Origin: Lelliottia nimipressuralis
GTDB lineage: Bacteria; Pseudomonadota; Gammaproteobacteria; Enterobacterales; Enterobacteriaceae
Assembly (NCBI RefSeq): GCF_004402045.1
Contig: NZ_SOMG01000021.1
Span: 124,001 to 188,000, forward strand
Direction of reading: 5' to 3'
DNA: 64,000 nt
A program made the translations under genes and the position numbers. Positions 23,937-34,734 of this stretch are shown one piece after another. Numbering within the stretch: position 1 is the first letter of the stretch; every line of letters begins with the position of its first letter. The notes under the pieces were generated by a model. It searched no databases, was not told the origin of the DNA, and saw nothing but the letters and a program-made list of their open reading frames with translations.

Positions 23937-25684
23937 TGTTGACCGAACTGCATCTTATGCAACTGGGCATAAACGCCGCGGTGTTCCAGCAAATCAGCAT
24001 GGCTTCCGCGTTCAACAATGATCCCATCCTCAACCACGACGATTTCATCAGCCTGCTCGATAGTCGACAGACGGTGCGCAATCACCAGCGATGTGCGGTT
24101 CTTTTGCAGTTCATCCAGCGCGGACTGGATAGCGCGTTCAGATTCGGTATCCAGCGCGGAGGTCGCTTCGTCCAGTATCAGGATTGGGCTGTCACGCAGC
24201 AGCGCACGCGCAATCGCAATACGCTGACGCTGGCCTCCGGAGAGGAGCACGCCGTTTTCACCAATGATGGTATCCAGACCGTTATCCATCTTGTTGATAA
24301 AGTCCATCGCATACGCCATGCGTGCGGCATTCTCGATCTGCTCGCGGCTGTACTCATCAGTGCGTGCGTAAGCAATATTGTTGGCAACCGTATCGTTGAA
24401 CAGGTGGACGTTCTGAGAGACCAGCGCAACCTGGTTACGCAGCGACTGCAGGGTATACTCCCGCAGGTCGTGACCATCTAACAGGATCTCGCCTTCGTTA
24501 ATATCGTAGAAACGGGTGATCAGACTGGCAATGGTCGATTTACCCGAACCAGAACGGCCTACCAGCGCAACGGTTTTACCTGCCGGAATAGACAGGTTGA
24601 TATTACGCAGTGCAGGCACTTCGCGGCCTGGATAGGTAAAGGTCACGTTGCGGAATTCAAGGTCGCCGTTCGCACGCTCAATGACGCGTTTACCTTCATC
24701 TTTTTCCTGCTCGGAATCCAGAATGCTGAACAGGGTCTGGCAGGCGGCCATCCCGCGCTGGAACTGGGCGTTAACGTTCGTCAGCGATTTTAGCGGACGC
24801 ATCAGGGCAATCATGGAAGAGAAGACCACCGTGATGGTACCCGCCGTCAGCGTCTCCATCACGCTCGGGAAGCTTGCCGCATACAGAACGAACGCCAGCG
24901 CCAGAGAGGCAATAAGCTGAATGACAGGGTCAGAAATTGAAGAGGCCGAAACCATTTTCATCCCCTGCAGACGCATTTTGTTGCTGACTTTATCAAAGCG
25001 TTTGGTTTCGACTTCCTGACCACCGAAAATCAGAACTTCTTTATGTCCTTTCAGCATCTGCTCCGCGCTGGTCGTCACCTGCCCCATCGTGTTCTGCATA
25101 TTCTTACTGATATTGCGGAAGCGTTTTGATACGACACGAATAGCAATGGAAACAATCGGAGCCAGCACAATAAGGATGATCGACAGCTGCCAGCTGTAAT
25201 AGAACATCATCGCGAACAGGCCGATGATTGATGCGCCCTCACGCACAACGGTAATCAGCGCGCTTGAGGACGAGGAGGCGACCTGCTCTGAGTCGTAGGT
25301 AATGCGAGACAGCAGCGTACCGGTAGACTGTTTGTCAAAGAATGAGACCGGCATGCCCATCATGTGACTGAACAGACGACGGCGCATGGTCATTACCACT
25401 TTCCCTGATACCCAGGAGATACAGTAGCTGGAGATATAGCTGGTGATACCGCGTAAGATCATCAGTCCGATAACCACCAGAGGCATCCATAGCAACACTG
25501 AGCGATCCGTTTTACCAAAACCGTCGTCCAGTAACGGTTTGAGAAGCGATAGCATAAAAGTATCGCTGGCTGCGTTGAGGATTAACGCTACACCCGCCAC
25601 GATCAAGCCTGGTTTAAAGGGCGCAATCATCGGCCAGAGTCGGCGGAACGTTTGCCACGTGGAGAGATCTTTGTCGTTATGCAT
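23933..25684 (-). CDS. msbA: Lipid A flippase MsbA (ABC exporter)
   Basis: A homodimeric ABC transporter that flips lipid A-core across the inner membrane. It has 583 residues (E. coli 582). Six transmembrane helices lie in residues 1-330, then a nucleotide-binding domain with Walker [10 protein letters not shown] (376-384), signature LSGGQRQR, Walker [12 protein letters not shown] and the switch region IAHRLS. It is preceded by comEC at 36 bases and overlaps lpxK by four bases. Confidence 0.98.
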   Translation of the reverse strand: MHNDKDLSTWQTFRRLWPMIAPFKPGLIVAGVALILNAASDTFMLSLLKPLLDDGFGKTDRSVLLWMPLVVIGLMILRGITSYISSYCISWVSGKVVMTMRRRLFSHMMGMPVSFFDKQSTGTLLSRITYDSEQVASSSSSALITVVREGASIIGLFAMMFYYSWQLSIILIVLAPIVSIAIRVVSKRFRNISKNMQNTMGQVTTSAEQMLKGHKEVLIFGGQEVETKRFDKVSNKMRLQGMKMVSASSISDPVIQLIASLALAFVLYAASFPSVMETLTAGTITVVFSSMIALMRPLKSLTNVNAQFQRGMAACQTLFSILDSEQEKDEGKRVIERANGDLEFRNVTFTYPGREVPALRNINLSIPAGKTVALVGRSGSGKSTIASLITRFYDINEGEILLDGHDLREYTLQSLRNQVALVSQNVHLFNDTVANNIAYARTDEYSREQIENAARMAYAMDFINKMDNGLDTIIGENGVLLSGGQRQRIAIARALLRDSPILILDEATSALDTESERAIQSALDELQKNRTSLVIAHRLSTIEQADEIVVVEDGIIVERGSHADLLEHRGVYAQLHKMQFGQQ

Positions 25685-25720
25685 TCAAAAAACCAGCATT
25701 CGTTGAAATAGCCGCATATT

Positions 25721-27985
25721 CTACCCGTTATCTACGGGCGCGCCAAACCACTGATGATACCAAAAGGGTAAATATTGCTCTCGCAAGCGCCGGATTTGCC
25801 AGTAATGTTGCGAGAATGTCACCGATATTTGTCCAGAATGAGGCGTATCATGCCAGATATACCCCTCTTTTCGATAACGTCGGACAACTTTCGCCGACGG
25901 GAAATGCCATGCGTTATAGCGGGCCGCTGAATCAAGGGCGATCTGTCCTGCCACCCGTTGTACCAGCGGCAACGACGAAGACGTATTGCTGCCATGATGG
26001 GGGACCTGTATGAGCGTGGAGGTCAGATGACGCCAGTAATGGCTAAGCATAGCCTGTTCCGCCTGCGCTTCAATGTCGCCTGTGAGCAGTACACTCTGCT
26101 CACCGTCGTCAACTTTTACCACGCAGGATGCGTTATTCCCCTGTGTGGAGTAACGCTCAGGCGGCCAGTGGACGGTGAAGGTGAGTCCTTGCCATCTCCA
26201 GCTTTGCCCCCGGAAACAAGGACGGTGCCCTGCCTGACGTAATGCGCTTCTTATCCACACGTCTGGCCATGCTTTTTTGAGCGAGGCCAGTCCTCCCGCA
26301 TGGTCCAGATGGTCATGACTGAGAATAACGCCTTCTGGCCGCAGGTGATGCCAGCGAAGCCACGGAATAATTAACCGCTGTGCGCTATCTCCGCCCGGCC
26401 AGGCGAGCCCGGTATCATAGAGAATGGCTTTTCCCTGTCGTTCAATGACCATTGCCAGCCCCTGCCCCACATCCAGCATATGCAGGGTCCAGCTATCGCT
26501 TTTTGCCGTTCGCCAGAGAGGAAATGCCATCAGGACACTTCCTGCCAGACAAACGGCAGGAACGGTTTTCCAGGCACGGAAGCGCCAGCCAATGATGCTA
26601 AGCCAGGGCAGCAATGTCGTGTACTGCCAGCGTTGATCCACATTTTGCCAGCCATCAGGCAGGCGCATCAGCAGCCAGAAAAGTCCCGCAAGTGACCTAT
26701 CGGCTGCAAACCAGATGGCATTTTCTACTGCGGCAAGCGGCAGCAGATGGAGCAGCATACCGAGCAGAATCAGCGGCACGGAGATAAACGTTACCAGTGG
26801 AACGGCAAAAAGATTAGCGACCAGAGAGGATATGCTGAAGCCATGGAAAATCAGAACCTGCAATGGCAAGAGCAACAGCAACATGCCAACCTGCAGATAA
26901 ATGAGGTTCAGTAGCGGCCTTATCCAGCGTACCTTGTGCCAGTGAGGAAGCGGCAACCACTGAAACCAGAAAATCAGCGCGGCTACGGCAAATGCTGACA
27001 GGGCCAGACTCTGCGAGAGTATGGCTAATGGATCGCTTATCAGGATTGCCGCGATACAGCAAAACCATACCTGCCAGGGAGACCATTGACGGGCAGCAAT
27101 CCGCAACGTCGCGAGCACAGCAAGCGCGATGACGGTTCGCAACGCTGGAGGCTGCAAACCGGTAAGCCAGGCGTAGAAAGCAGCAAAGAACAACCCGGCC
27201 AGGAGAGGCATTTGCCAGTGGACCCGGTGGCCAGGTAATAAAAACTGGAATCCACGTGCCAGTAACCAGACAATGGATGCCGCCAGTGCGATATGCAGAC
27301 CCGAAATCGCCATGAGATGCAGTGTGCCGGTTTCCCGCATCAGGTCTTTTATTTCCTGGGGTATATCCAGACGTTCTCCCATCCCCAACCCAAGGATAAC
27401 CGCTCTCCAGTGATAAGCAGAAAGTCGGTTTTGCAGTGACATCAGGTATTGTGCTCGCAAACTGCAGCGTCCATCGACGAGTTCCGCATGGGTGAAGCGC
27501 CCGCTCAGCGTTTGGTGTTGAGCAAAAGCGCTTCGCTGGGCATCATAGCCTCCGTCATTCAGTTCGCCGTGAGCAGGCCTGAGCCTGAGCGTCATGTCCC
27601 AGCGCTGACCAGCACACACTTTCTGTGGCAGATAATTGCCATACAACGTTACACCAGTGGACGCCCACCAGCGTTGACCATCAACACTGAGAATGTTTCC
27701 CTTATGCAGGGTTGCGCCATCGGTCGCGGTGATCTCGACCTCAGCCTGCACCGCACCTGAGGTTAAATGCGCCATCGGCCAGACGCTCTCTTGCGCGGCA
27801 AGAATACCCCATACACAAAATAACAACCCGATCCCCACATATTTCAGTCGTACGTTTCGCAGTGCGGCCAGCCCTATCCCAGCCACAATCATTATCCACA
27901 CGGTATGACGTGACGGCAGTTCAGGTAACCAAAGTAAAGGGGTTATCGCCAGAATGGCGCAGATACTCAGCGCGGGTATGCCCAT
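25721..27985 (-). CDS. ycaI: ComEC/Rec2-family protein (YcaI)
   Basis: A polytopic inner-membrane protein of the ComEC/Rec2 family, the channel that brings single-stranded DNA into naturally competent bacteria. In E. coli the orthologue supports use of DNA as nutrient but its role is weakly defined. It has 754 residues, equal to E. coli YcaI. An N-terminal membrane/OB-like part is followed by the Competence domain (about 190-460) with many helices, and a C-terminal metallo-beta-lactamase-like domain with SHDHLDHAGGL. It is intact here. It sits upstream of msbA on the same strand. Confidence 0.94.
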   Translation of the reverse strand: MGIPALSICAILAITPLLWLPELPSRHTVWIMIVAGIGLAALRNVRLKYVGIGLLFCVWGILAAQESVWPMAHLTSGAVQAEVEITATDGATLHKGNILSVDGQRWWASTGVTLYGNYLPQKVCAGQRWDMTLRLRPAHGELNDGGYDAQRSAFAQHQTLSGRFTHAELVDGRCSLRAQYLMSLQNRLSAYHWRAVILGLGMGERLDIPQEIKDLMRETGTLHLMAISGLHIALAASIVWLLARGFQFLLPGHRVHWQMPLLAGLFFAAFYAWLTGLQPPALRTVIALAVLATLRIAARQWSPWQVWFCCIAAILISDPLAILSQSLALSAFAVAALIFWFQWLPLPHWHKVRWIRPLLNLIYLQVGMLLLLLPLQVLIFHGFSISSLVANLFAVPLVTFISVPLILLGMLLHLLPLAAVENAIWFAADRSLAGLFWLLMRLPDGWQNVDQRWQYTTLLPWLSIIGWRFRAWKTVPAVCLAGSVLMAFPLWRTAKSDSWTLHMLDVGQGLAMVIERQGKAILYDTGLAWPGGDSAQRLIIPWLRWHHLRPEGVILSHDHLDHAGGLASLKKAWPDVWIRSALRQAGHRPCFRGQSWRWQGLTFTVHWPPERYSTQGNNASCVVKVDDGEQSVLLTGDIEAQAEQAMLSHYWRHLTSTLIQVPHHGSNTSSSLPLVQRVAGQIALDSAARYNAWHFPSAKVVRRYRKEGYIWHDTPHSGQISVTFSQHYWQIRRLREQYLPFWYHQWFGAPVDNG

Positions 27986-28144
27986 TGCTACCTCCCTGTT
28001 TCAGGGTGGCAGTATGTAAGCCAGCAGATCGTGTTGTCAGGTGAGAAGAATGCGTTATACGGGAAGCGCTGTACTATTTTTATCGGTTTGCAGAAACTGA
28101 AACGAAAAATGCGGGACATCTTCAGATGCGATAACGTTAAGTAT

Positions 28145-28168
28145 AAAAAAAGCACCCGCAGGTGCTTT
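28145..28168 (-). terminator. ihfB terminator
   Basis: AAAGCACC, loop, GGTGCTTT, with seven A on the left, read as a T run on the minus strand. It lies about 33 bases past the ihfB stop. A smaller inverted repeat, GTTTAACC/GGTTAAAC, sits directly before it. Confidence 0.82.
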
Positions 28169-28200
28169 CTTTCGAACCCAGTTTAACCCGATGGTTAAAC

Positions 28201-28488
28201 TCAGTTGCCGTAAATATTGGCGCGATCGCGCAGTTCTTTGCCCGGCTTAAAGTGTGGAACGTACTTACCTTCCAGTTCGACTTTATCGCCCGTTTTCGGG
28301 TTACGCCCGGTGCGTGGAGCACGATAGTGCAGAGAAAAACTACCGAAACCGCGGATTTCAATGCGCTCGCCCTGGGCAAGAGTGGAGGCCATATGCTCCA
28401 GCATCTCTTTTACGGCATCTTCCACTGCCTTGGCAGGGATATGCGGTTGCTGACTGGCAAGTCTTTCAATCAATTCTGACTTGGTCAT
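28201..28488 (-). CDS. ihfB: Integration host factor subunit beta
   Basis: A DNA-bending protein that pairs with IhfA and acts in recombination, replication and transcription. It has 95 residues, one more than E. coli (C-terminal ANIYGN). The DNA-intercalating proline arm is around [12 protein letters not shown] (residues 56-67). The start [11 protein letters not shown] follows GGAGG; the in-frame ATG seven codons upstream overlaps the ribosome site. It is downstream of rpsA with a hairpin between, and in E. coli it has its own promoters near the rpsA 3' end. Confidence 0.97.
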   Translation of the reverse strand: MTKSELIERLASQQPHIPAKAVEDAVKEMLEHMASTLAQGERIEIRGFGSFSLHYRAPRTGRNPKTGDKVELEGKYVPHFKPGKELRDRANIYGN

Positions 28489-28536
28489 GATTCCTCCGGT
28501 TCCTTTCAAACCAATTAGCTGAACAGCTCATTAAAC

Positions 28537-28558
28537 AAGGGCGGCCGTAGCCGCCCTT
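28537..28558 (-). terminator. rpsA terminator
   Basis: AAGGGCGGC, loop, GCCGCCCTT, about 100 bases past the rpsA stop. The T tract on the minus strand is short and interrupted (TTGTTTAA). Confidence 0.65.
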
Positions 28559-28658
28559 TGTTATTGATTACAGGACGAATCCTGCAATCTGTCAAGTTTG
28601 CTCCTCATCCTTCGCACTGTAAATATGTTACAGGTCAAATGATGCTGAGAACCTGATA

Positions 28659-30332
28659 TTACTCGCCTTTAGCTGCTTTGAAAGCTTCAGCCATTGCGTT
28701 GTTAGAGAAGTTTGCATCTTCCTGTTTGTTAACAGTTGCGATTGCATCTTTCTCATCAGCTTCGTCTTTAGCACGAACAGACAGGCTGATTGCACGGTTC
28801 TTACGGTCAACACCGGTGAACTTAGCTTCAACGTCGTCGCCTACGTTCAGAACCAGAGTGGCATCTTCAACGCGGTCACGGGAAGCTTCAGAAGCGCGCA
28901 GGTAACCTTCAACGCCGTCAGCCAGTTCTACGGTTGCGCCTTTAGCGTCAACTGCAGTCACTTTACCGTTTACGATTGCGCCTTTCTTGTTCAGTGCAAC
29001 CCAGTTGTTGAACGGATCTTCTGCGAGCTGTTTAACGCCCAGGGAGATACGCTCACGCTCTGCGTCAACCTGCAGAACAACTGCAGCGATTTCGTCGCCT
29101 TTTTTGTATTCACGAACTGCTTCTTCGCCTGCAACGTTCCAGGAGATGTCAGACAGGTGAACCAGGCCATCGATGCCGCCGTCCAGGCCGATGAAGATAC
29201 CGAAGTCAGTGATAGACTTGATTTTACCTTCAACACGGTCACCCTTGTTGTGGGTTTCCGCGAACTGCTGCCATGGGTTGTTTTTGCACTGCTTCAGGCC
29301 CAGGGAGATACGACGACGTTCTTCGTCGATATCCAGAACCATCACTTCCACTACATCACCAACGTTAACAACTTTGGATGGGTGGATGTTTTTGTTGGTC
29401 CAGTCCATTTCGGAAACGTGCACCAGGCCTTCAACGCCTTCTTCGATTTCAACGAAGCAGCCGTAGTCAGTCAGGTTAGTTACGCGACCAGTCAGTTTAG
29501 TACCTTCTGGGTAACGCTTAGCGATAGCTACCCATGGATCTTCGCCCAGCTGTTTCAGGCCGAGGGATACACGAGTACGCTCGCGGTCGAACTTCAGCAC
29601 TTTAACAGTGATTTCGTCGCCCACGTTCACGATTTCGCTTGGGTGCTTAACGCGTTTCCACGCCATGTCGGTGATGTGCAGCAGGCCATCAACGCCGCCC
29701 AGGTCAACGAATGCGCCGTAGTCAGTGAGGTTCTTAACGATACCTTTGACTTCCATGCCTTCCTGCAGGTTTTCCAGCAGCTGATCGCGTTCTGCGCTGT
29801 TTTCGGATTCGATAACGGCACGACGGGATACAACAACGTTGTTACGCTTCTGGTCCAGCTTGATTACTTTGAACTCAAGCTCTTTGCCTTCGAGGTGCAG
29901 GGTGTCACGGACTGGACGAACGTCTACCAGTGAACCTGGCAGGAACGCACGAATACCATTCAGCTCAACAGTGAAGCCGCCTTTAACTTTGCCGTTGATA
30001 ACACCGACTACAGTTTCAGCTTCTTCGTAAGCTTTTTCCAGCGTGATCCAAGCTTCGTGACGCTTAGCTTTCTCACGGGACAGCAGGGTTTCACCGAAGC
30101 CGTCTTCCACTGCATCCAGAGCAACGTCAACTTCGTCACCAACCTGGATTTCCAGCTCGCCCTGGGCGTTTTTGAACTGCTCTGCCGGAATGGCGGACTC
30201 AGATTTCAGACCGGCGTCAACCAGTACTACGTCTTTGTCGATAGCAACAACAACACCACGAACGATGGAACCCGGACGGGTTTCGATTGTTTTTAAGGAT
30301 TCTTCAAATAGTTGAGCAAAAGATTCAGTCAT
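28659..30332 (-). CDS. rpsA: 30S ribosomal protein S1
   Basis: The largest ribosomal protein, binding mRNA leaders and helping translation initiation. It has 557 residues, equal to E. coli. Six S1/OB repeats can be followed (for example [18 protein letters not shown] and [19 protein letters not shown]). The first two form the ribosome-binding part and the rest bind RNA. It is downstream of cmk on the same strand. E. coli S1 represses its own translation through the leader, which is conserved here. Confidence 0.98.
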   Translation of the reverse strand: MTESFAQLFEESLKTIETRPGSIVRGVVVAIDKDVVLVDAGLKSESAIPAEQFKNAQGELEIQVGDEVDVALDAVEDGFGETLLSREKAKRHEAWITLEKAYEEAETVVGVINGKVKGGFTVELNGIRAFLPGSLVDVRPVRDTLHLEGKELEFKVIKLDQKRNNVVVSRRAVIESENSAERDQLLENLQEGMEVKGIVKNLTDYGAFVDLGGVDGLLHITDMAWKRVKHPSEIVNVGDEITVKVLKFDRERTRVSLGLKQLGEDPWVAIAKRYPEGTKLTGRVTNLTDYGCFVEIEEGVEGLVHVSEMDWTNKNIHPSKVVNVGDVVEVMVLDIDEERRRISLGLKQCKNNPWQQFAETHNKGDRVEGKIKSITDFGIFIGLDGGIDGLVHLSDISWNVAGEEAVREYKKGDEIAAVVLQVDAERERISLGVKQLAEDPFNNWVALNKKGAIVNGKVTAVDAKGATVELADGVEGYLRASEASRDRVEDATLVLNVGDDVEAKFTGVDRKNRAISLSVRAKDEADEKDAIATVNKQEDANFSNNAMAEAFKAAKGE

Positions 30333-30442
30333 GTTTAATCTTCAGGTTAATATAACGTCCACCTGGCTCCGTGCCGGATGGGGTTGTTTCACATACCCGC
30401 CGTCAATCCATTGCAGCGGGGGTACTACTAAATCGGTCGCGA
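30333..30442 (-). promoter_or_regulatory. rpsA mRNA leader (S1 autoregulation)
   Basis: The 110 bases between cmk and rpsA are nearly the same as in E. coli, including GTGAAACAACCCCATCCGGC and the ACCTGAAGATTAAACATG start region, which lacks a good Shine-Dalgarno. In E. coli this leader folds into stem-loops that allow efficient initiation and S1 feedback. Its function here is inferred from similarity. Confidence 0.6.
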
Positions 30443-31126
30443 TTACGCGAGTGCCAGTTTCTGGCGCGCATATTGTAGCGCTTTTTCAATCACTTGCTCA
30501 ATAGTTAAACTGGTTGAATCCAGAACTAATGCATCTTCTGCAGGAACAAGTGGGGCGACGGCGCGGTTACGATCGCGGTCATCGCGCTCTTTTATCTCGG
30601 ATAAAAGGCGATCAAAGTTAACACTAAACCCCTTTTCCTGCAACTGAAGCATGCGGCGTTGAGCACGTTCTTCCGAAGAGGCGTCAAGGAAAATTTTCAC
30701 AGGCGCATCAGGGAATACAACGGTTCCCATATCACGTCCGTCAGCAATCAGACCCGGGGCGTCACGGAAAGCACGCTGACGACGTAACAGCGCCTCGCGA
30801 ACGCGCGGGAAGGCCGCCACCTGGGAGGCTGCATTAGCCACTTCCTGAGTACGGATTTCGCCGCTCACGTCTTCCCCTTCAAGGATGACTTCCAGGTTGC
30901 CATCGGTCGAAACGAAACGCACATCCAGATGCGCAGCCAGCGGAACCAGCGCTTCTTCAGAGGCCACATCCACATGATGATGCAGCGCAGCCAGAGCCAG
31001 CACGCGATAGATTGCTCCCGAATCTAAAAGATGCCATTGCAATGCTTCCGCCATCGCTTTGCACAGAGTACCTTTCCCTGCGCCACTAGGCCCATCAATG
31101 GTGATTACCGGGGCAACTGCCGTCAT
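30443..31126 (-). CDS. cmk: Cytidylate kinase
   Basis: Phosphorylates CMP and dCMP to the diphosphates, recycling nucleotides from RNA and lipid metabolism. It has 227 residues, equal to E. coli. The P-loop is [10 protein letters not shown] at 11-20. The start [12 protein letters not shown] follows AAGGAG; the longer in-frame reading upstream does not match the family. It lies 185 bases after aroA and 110 bases before rpsA, all on the minus strand. Confidence 0.97.
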   Translation of the reverse strand: MTAVAPVITIDGPSGAGKGTLCKAMAEALQWHLLDSGAIYRVLALAALHHHVDVASEEALVPLAAHLDVRFVSTDGNLEVILEGEDVSGEIRTQEVANAASQVAAFPRVREALLRRQRAFRDAPGLIADGRDMGTVVFPDAPVKIFLDASSEERAQRRMLQLQEKGFSVNFDRLLSEIKERDDRDRNRAVAPLVPAEDALVLDSTSLTIEQVIEKALQYARQKLALA

Positions 31127-31281
31127 CTTTTTCTCCTTAAATAAGGCATACCGTTTACATGAACGCCGCGCATTATACGCGCCAACGTGCGCAACTGTTA
31201 CCTTTGCGTGCAAATTACGGAATGATTGAAGCAGAGTGTAGAAGAAATGAGCGGAGGTGTTCGTAATGAAGCGTAAGCAAA

Positions 31282-31303
31282 TGCCGCATCGGGTGATGCG
31301 GCA
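31282..31303 (-). terminator. Hairpin after aroA, terminator or REP-like
   Basis: TGCCGCATC, loop ACCC on the minus strand, GATGCGGCA, a perfect 9-bp stem starting 8 bases past the aroA stop. The tail is TTTGCTTACG, not a long T run. The sequence also recalls half of a REP (palindromic intergenic) unit. Confidence 0.5.
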
Positions 31304-31311
31304 ACACGAGA

Positions 31312-32595
31312 TCAGGCCAGAGTACTAATGCGTGCCAGCTGTTCGAAGTAGTCCGGGAACGTTTTCGCCGTACATTTCGGATCAAGAATAGTGACAGGGG
31401 TGTCTGACAGCGCCACCAACGAGAAGCACATCGCCATACGGTGATCGTTGTAGGTTCCGATTTCCGCAAACTGTAGTTTTGCCGGAGGGGTCACGCGAAT
31501 GTAGTCTTCGCCCTCTTCCACCTCAGCACCGACTTTACGCAGCTCTGTCGCCATCGCGAACAGACGGTCAGTCTCTTTTACGCGCCAGTTGTAGATATTA
31601 CGCAGCGTGGTGGTGCCTTTGGCAAACAGCGCCGCCGTGGCAATGGTCATCGCCGCGTCCGGGATATGGTTCATGTCCATATCGATGGCATTCAGCTCGC
31701 CGTGGGTGCAGGAGATGAAGTCATCGCCCCAGGTAACAATAGCGCCCATTTTTTCCAGCACGTCCGCAAAACGGATGTCGCCCTGCACGCTGTTACGGCC
31801 AATGCCGGTCACTTTTACCGTGCCACCTTTAATTGCACCAGCGGCGAGAAAATAGGACGCGGATGAAGCATCACCTTCAACAAGATAGTTGCCCGGAGAC
31901 TGGTACTGCTGGGCACCGCGAACAACGAAGCGCTGATAAGAGTGGTTTTCAACCTCGACACCGAAGGTTTTCATCAGGTGCAGCGTGATATCAATGTACG
32001 GTTTGGAGACCAGGTCACCTTTAATAGCGATCACCGTATCCTGCGGTGCCAGCGGTGCAGTCATCAGCAGCGCCGTCAGGAACTGGCTGGACACACTGCC
32101 ATCCACCTCAACGTTACCGCCGGTAAAGCCCCCGCGCAGACGCAGTGGCGGATAATTTTCCTGCTCCAGATAATCAATCTGTGCGCCACCCTGGCGAAGG
32201 GCATCCACCAGATGGCCAATCGGGCGCTCTTTCATGCGAGGCTCACCGGTCAGCACAATGTTGTTGCTACCCAGACACAGGGCCGCCGCCAGCGGGCGCA
32301 TCGCCGTACCGGCGTTACCCAGAAATAGCTCAAGCTCTTCACCCGCGTGCAGCGCGCCGCCATTGCCGGTCACTTCGCAGCGGGTACGATCGTCGGAGAG
32401 AGTGTAATGAACACCCAACGCTTTCAGCGCATTGAGCATATGGCGCACGTCATCGCTGTCCAGCAGGTTTGTAAGGACGGTGGTGCCGTTTGCCAGCGCT
32501 GCCAGCAGCAGAGCGCGGTTCGAGACACTTTTTGAACCAGGCAGATTGATGGTGCCATCTACCCGCGCGATAGGTTGTAACGTCAGGGATTCCAT
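31312..32595 (-). CDS. aroA: EPSP synthase (3-phosphoshikimate 1-carboxyvinyltransferase)
   Basis: Adds the enolpyruvyl group of PEP to shikimate 3-phosphate in the shikimate pathway, and is the glyphosate target. It has 427 residues, the same as E. coli. The segment [13 protein letters not shown] (90-102) with Gly96 and Pro101 is the class I, glyphosate-sensitive form. It follows serC with 68 bases between that hold a hairpin, as in the known serC-aroA operon. Confidence 0.98.
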   Translation of the reverse strand: MESLTLQPIARVDGTINLPGSKSVSNRALLLAALANGTTVLTNLLDSDDVRHMLNALKALGVHYTLSDDRTRCEVTGNGGALHAGEELELFLGNAGTAMRPLAAALCLGSNNIVLTGEPRMKERPIGHLVDALRQGGAQIDYLEQENYPPLRLRGGFTGGNVEVDGSVSSQFLTALLMTAPLAPQDTVIAIKGDLVSKPYIDITLHLMKTFGVEVENHSYQRFVVRGAQQYQSPGNYLVEGDASSASYFLAAGAIKGGTVKVTGIGRNSVQGDIRFADVLEKMGAIVTWGDDFISCTHGELNAIDMDMNHIPDAAMTIATAALFAKGTTTLRNIYNWRVKETDRLFAMATELRKVGAEVEEGEDYIRVTPPAKLQFAEIGTYNDHRMAMCFSLVALSDTPVTILDPKCTAKTFPDYFEQLARISTLA

Positions 32596-32621
32596 GAAAC
32601 TTAACTCTCAACTCAACATAA

Positions 32622-32648
32622 TAAAAACCCCGCAGCAGCGCTGCGGGG
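32622..32648 (-). terminator. Hairpin between serC and aroA
   Basis: On the minus strand: CCCCGCAGC, a three-base loop, GCTGCGGGG, then TTTTTATTATG. It has the form of an intrinsic terminator inside the serC-aroA operon, so it probably lowers aroA expression relative to serC. Confidence 0.75.
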
Positions 32649-32663
32649 GTGAAAACAGCGCAA

Positions 32664-33752
32664 TTAACCGTGGCGACGTTCGAAATCGATCATGAAATCC
32701 GTCAGGGCTTTAACGCCTTCCAGCGGCATCGCGTTATAGATAGAAGCACGCATGCCACCAACGACACGGTGGCCTTTCAGCGCATGCAGGCCTGCCGCGA
32801 AAGACTCTTCCAGGAACACTTTGTCCAGGTTGCTGTCCGCCAGCTGGAACGGCACGTTCATGCGAGAACGGTTAGCTTTCGCCACATCGTTGCGGTAGAA
32901 ATCGCTCTTGTCGATCACGCCATACAGCAGTTCGGCTTTCTGCTGATTAATTTTGTCCATCTGCGCCACGCCGCCGTTTTGCTTCAGCCATTTGAAGACC
33001 AGGCCGGAAAGATACCAGGCAAACGTTGGTGGGGTGTTGAACATGGAATCGTTATCGTTCAGGACGGTGTAATCGAGAATCGACGGGCAGGATTTATGCG
33101 CTTTACCCAGCAGGTCTTCACGTACGATAACAATCGTCAGGCCAGCAGGACCGATATTTTTCTGTGCGCCAGCGTAAATCACACCATAACGGCTGACATC
33201 CAGCGGTGTGGAAAGGATGGTCGAAGAGAGATCCGCGGTAACCACCACGTTATCACCAAAGTTTGGCTCTTCGTGGATAGCGATGCCGTCGATGGTTTCG
33301 TTCGGGCAGTAGTGCAGATAAGCCGCATCACGGGAAAGTTTCCACTCACTCATCGGCGTTACGGCACGCAGACCGTCAACGGTCACTTTGGCATCGATAA
33401 CATTCGGCGTGCAGTATTTGTGCGCTTCTTTTACCGCACTGGCCGCCCAGTAGCCCGCATCAACGTAATCAGCGGTGGTTTTGTCACCCAGCAGATTGAG
33501 TGGGATGCCAGCAAACTGACCGCGTCCACCGCCGTGACAGAACAATACTTTGTAGTTCGAGGGGATATTCAGCAGATCGCGAAAATCCTTTTCTGCCTCT
33601 TCCGCCACCTGAATAAACTCTTTACCCCGGTGGCTGATTTCCATCACCGACGTACCGAGACCATTCCAGTCACAAAGTTCCTGTTGAGCCTGTTTAAGCA
33701 CGTCTGCCGGTAACATCGCCGGACCTGAACTGAAATTAAAGACTTGAGCCAT
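32664..33752 (-). CDS. serC: Phosphoserine aminotransferase
   Basis: A PLP enzyme converting 3-phosphohydroxypyruvate to phosphoserine in serine synthesis. It also acts in the pyridoxal phosphate pathway on 4-phosphohydroxy-threonine. It has 362 residues, equal to E. coli. The Schiff-base lysine is Lys198 in [11 protein letters not shown]. It is the first gene of serC-aroA. The 162 bases upstream, shared with the end of ycaP, should hold the promoter, which in E. coli responds to Lrp and CRP. Confidence 0.98.
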   Translation of the reverse strand: MAQVFNFSSGPAMLPADVLKQAQQELCDWNGLGTSVMEISHRGKEFIQVAEEAEKDFRDLLNIPSNYKVLFCHGGGRGQFAGIPLNLLGDKTTADYVDAGYWAASAVKEAHKYCTPNVIDAKVTVDGLRAVTPMSEWKLSRDAAYLHYCPNETIDGIAIHEEPNFGDNVVVTADLSSTILSTPLDVSRYGVIYAGAQKNIGPAGLTIVIVREDLLGKAHKSCPSILDYTVLNDNDSMFNTPPTFAWYLSGLVFKWLKQNGGVAQMDKINQQKAELLYGVIDKSDFYRNDVAKANRSRMNVPFQLADSNLDKVFLEESFAAGLHALKGHRVVGGMRASIYNAMPLEGVKALTDFMIDFERRHG

Positions 33753-33914
33753 TTCCCCTCACCACGCTAAAAGCCATAAGTTATAACTGTGGATATCGGT
33801 TTTATCATTCAGTGACACGCGCCGCAATGTCTAAAACTTATGACCCTTGAAATGTGTCCTGCGTCACACAAAACAATCTGCCGCCTCGCTAAGACAAAAC
33901 CGACAAAATGGCTG

Positions 33915-34607
33915 TCAGGTGATGCGTTTAGCCCGGCTAACCTTCGTCCATTCTGGATTTGCACAGCGAGGGCATAATTGACGATCCCCTGGCAGCATCG
34001 CAACTACGTGGCTGCATCTCACGCAGGCATACTCGCCCGCTTCGGGTACGGTTCTGAAACGCTCGACCAACATATCTGGCAGGATACAAAGCCCAGGCTT
34101 CACCTCGTCGTCAGAATAGTAATAGACGCTGATCTGCCCGTTGGTTTCCATTATCGCCAGACGCACCTGCCCGAGCTGTTCAACGCTATTCAGGCGTAGC
34201 TCCATAAAGAACTCAAACTCGGTCATATTGGCGCTCTGAACATTTTCCCAGGCCAGCTGTCCGTCCTCGACGATAACGACCGGCTTCCCTTCAAGCAGAT
34301 CTTCCAGCTTTTCGCTTTTCGACATCAGCCACATCACAAGGCGGTAAAGTAGCGCAAGTGAGACAAAGACGATAAAGACCGGCACCATCGGCACATCATC
34401 ATAAAAGGCGACGTCCCCCGCCGCTGAACCCAGCGTCAGGATGATCAACACCTCAAAGAGCGACATCTGTCGTACGCCACGACGCCCCGTTATCTTGAGA
34501 AACAGAAAGACCAGGACGAAGGTATACAGACTGCGCAGAGCGACTTCGCCTAAAAACTCAGGTGGGACTTTATCAAATGCCATCCGCTGGAGATCAAACG
34601 CTTTCAT
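33915..34607 (-). CDS. ycaP: YcaP, DUF421 inner-membrane protein
   Basis: It has 230 residues, equal to E. coli YcaP. Three predicted transmembrane helices lie in the first 90 residues (for example LYTFVLVFLFLKI and VPVFIVFVSLALLYRLVMWL), followed by a cytosolic DUF421/YetF-type domain. The C-terminus has CVRCSH and CPRCANPEW, two Cys pairs likely to bind zinc. The function is not known. The start MKAFDLQRMAFDKV is the family start. It is divergent from ycaO. Confidence 0.9.
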   Translation of the reverse strand: MKAFDLQRMAFDKVPPEFLGEVALRSLYTFVLVFLFLKITGRRGVRQMSLFEVLIILTLGSAAGDVAFYDDVPMVPVFIVFVSLALLYRLVMWLMSKSEKLEDLLEGKPVVIVEDGQLAWENVQSANMTEFEFFMELRLNSVEQLGQVRLAIMETNGQISVYYYSDDEVKPGLCILPDMLVERFRTVPEAGEYACVRCSHVVAMLPGDRQLCPRCANPEWTKVSRAKRIT

Positions 34608-34734
34608 TTTTCTATGCCTTAACAGTAGGTTACTGAATGTAAGCATAGCTCAGGCTTTTATTTTCGCCGAAGATAGCACCTGTCACGCAAAACCCGTATC
34701 ATTGCGCGCTTTACGTACGATAAAAGTGAACGCC

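Noticed and set aside
31127..31311. The cmk-aroA spacer as a possible small RNA or REP cluster
   Set aside because: Only one perfect hairpin is present and there is no promoter plus terminator pair to support an RNA gene; kept only as a possible terminator.
34441..34734. A 98-codon N-terminal extension of ycaO
   Set aside because: It is antisense to ycaP and not part of the family protein; the start at 34735 gives the exact family length.
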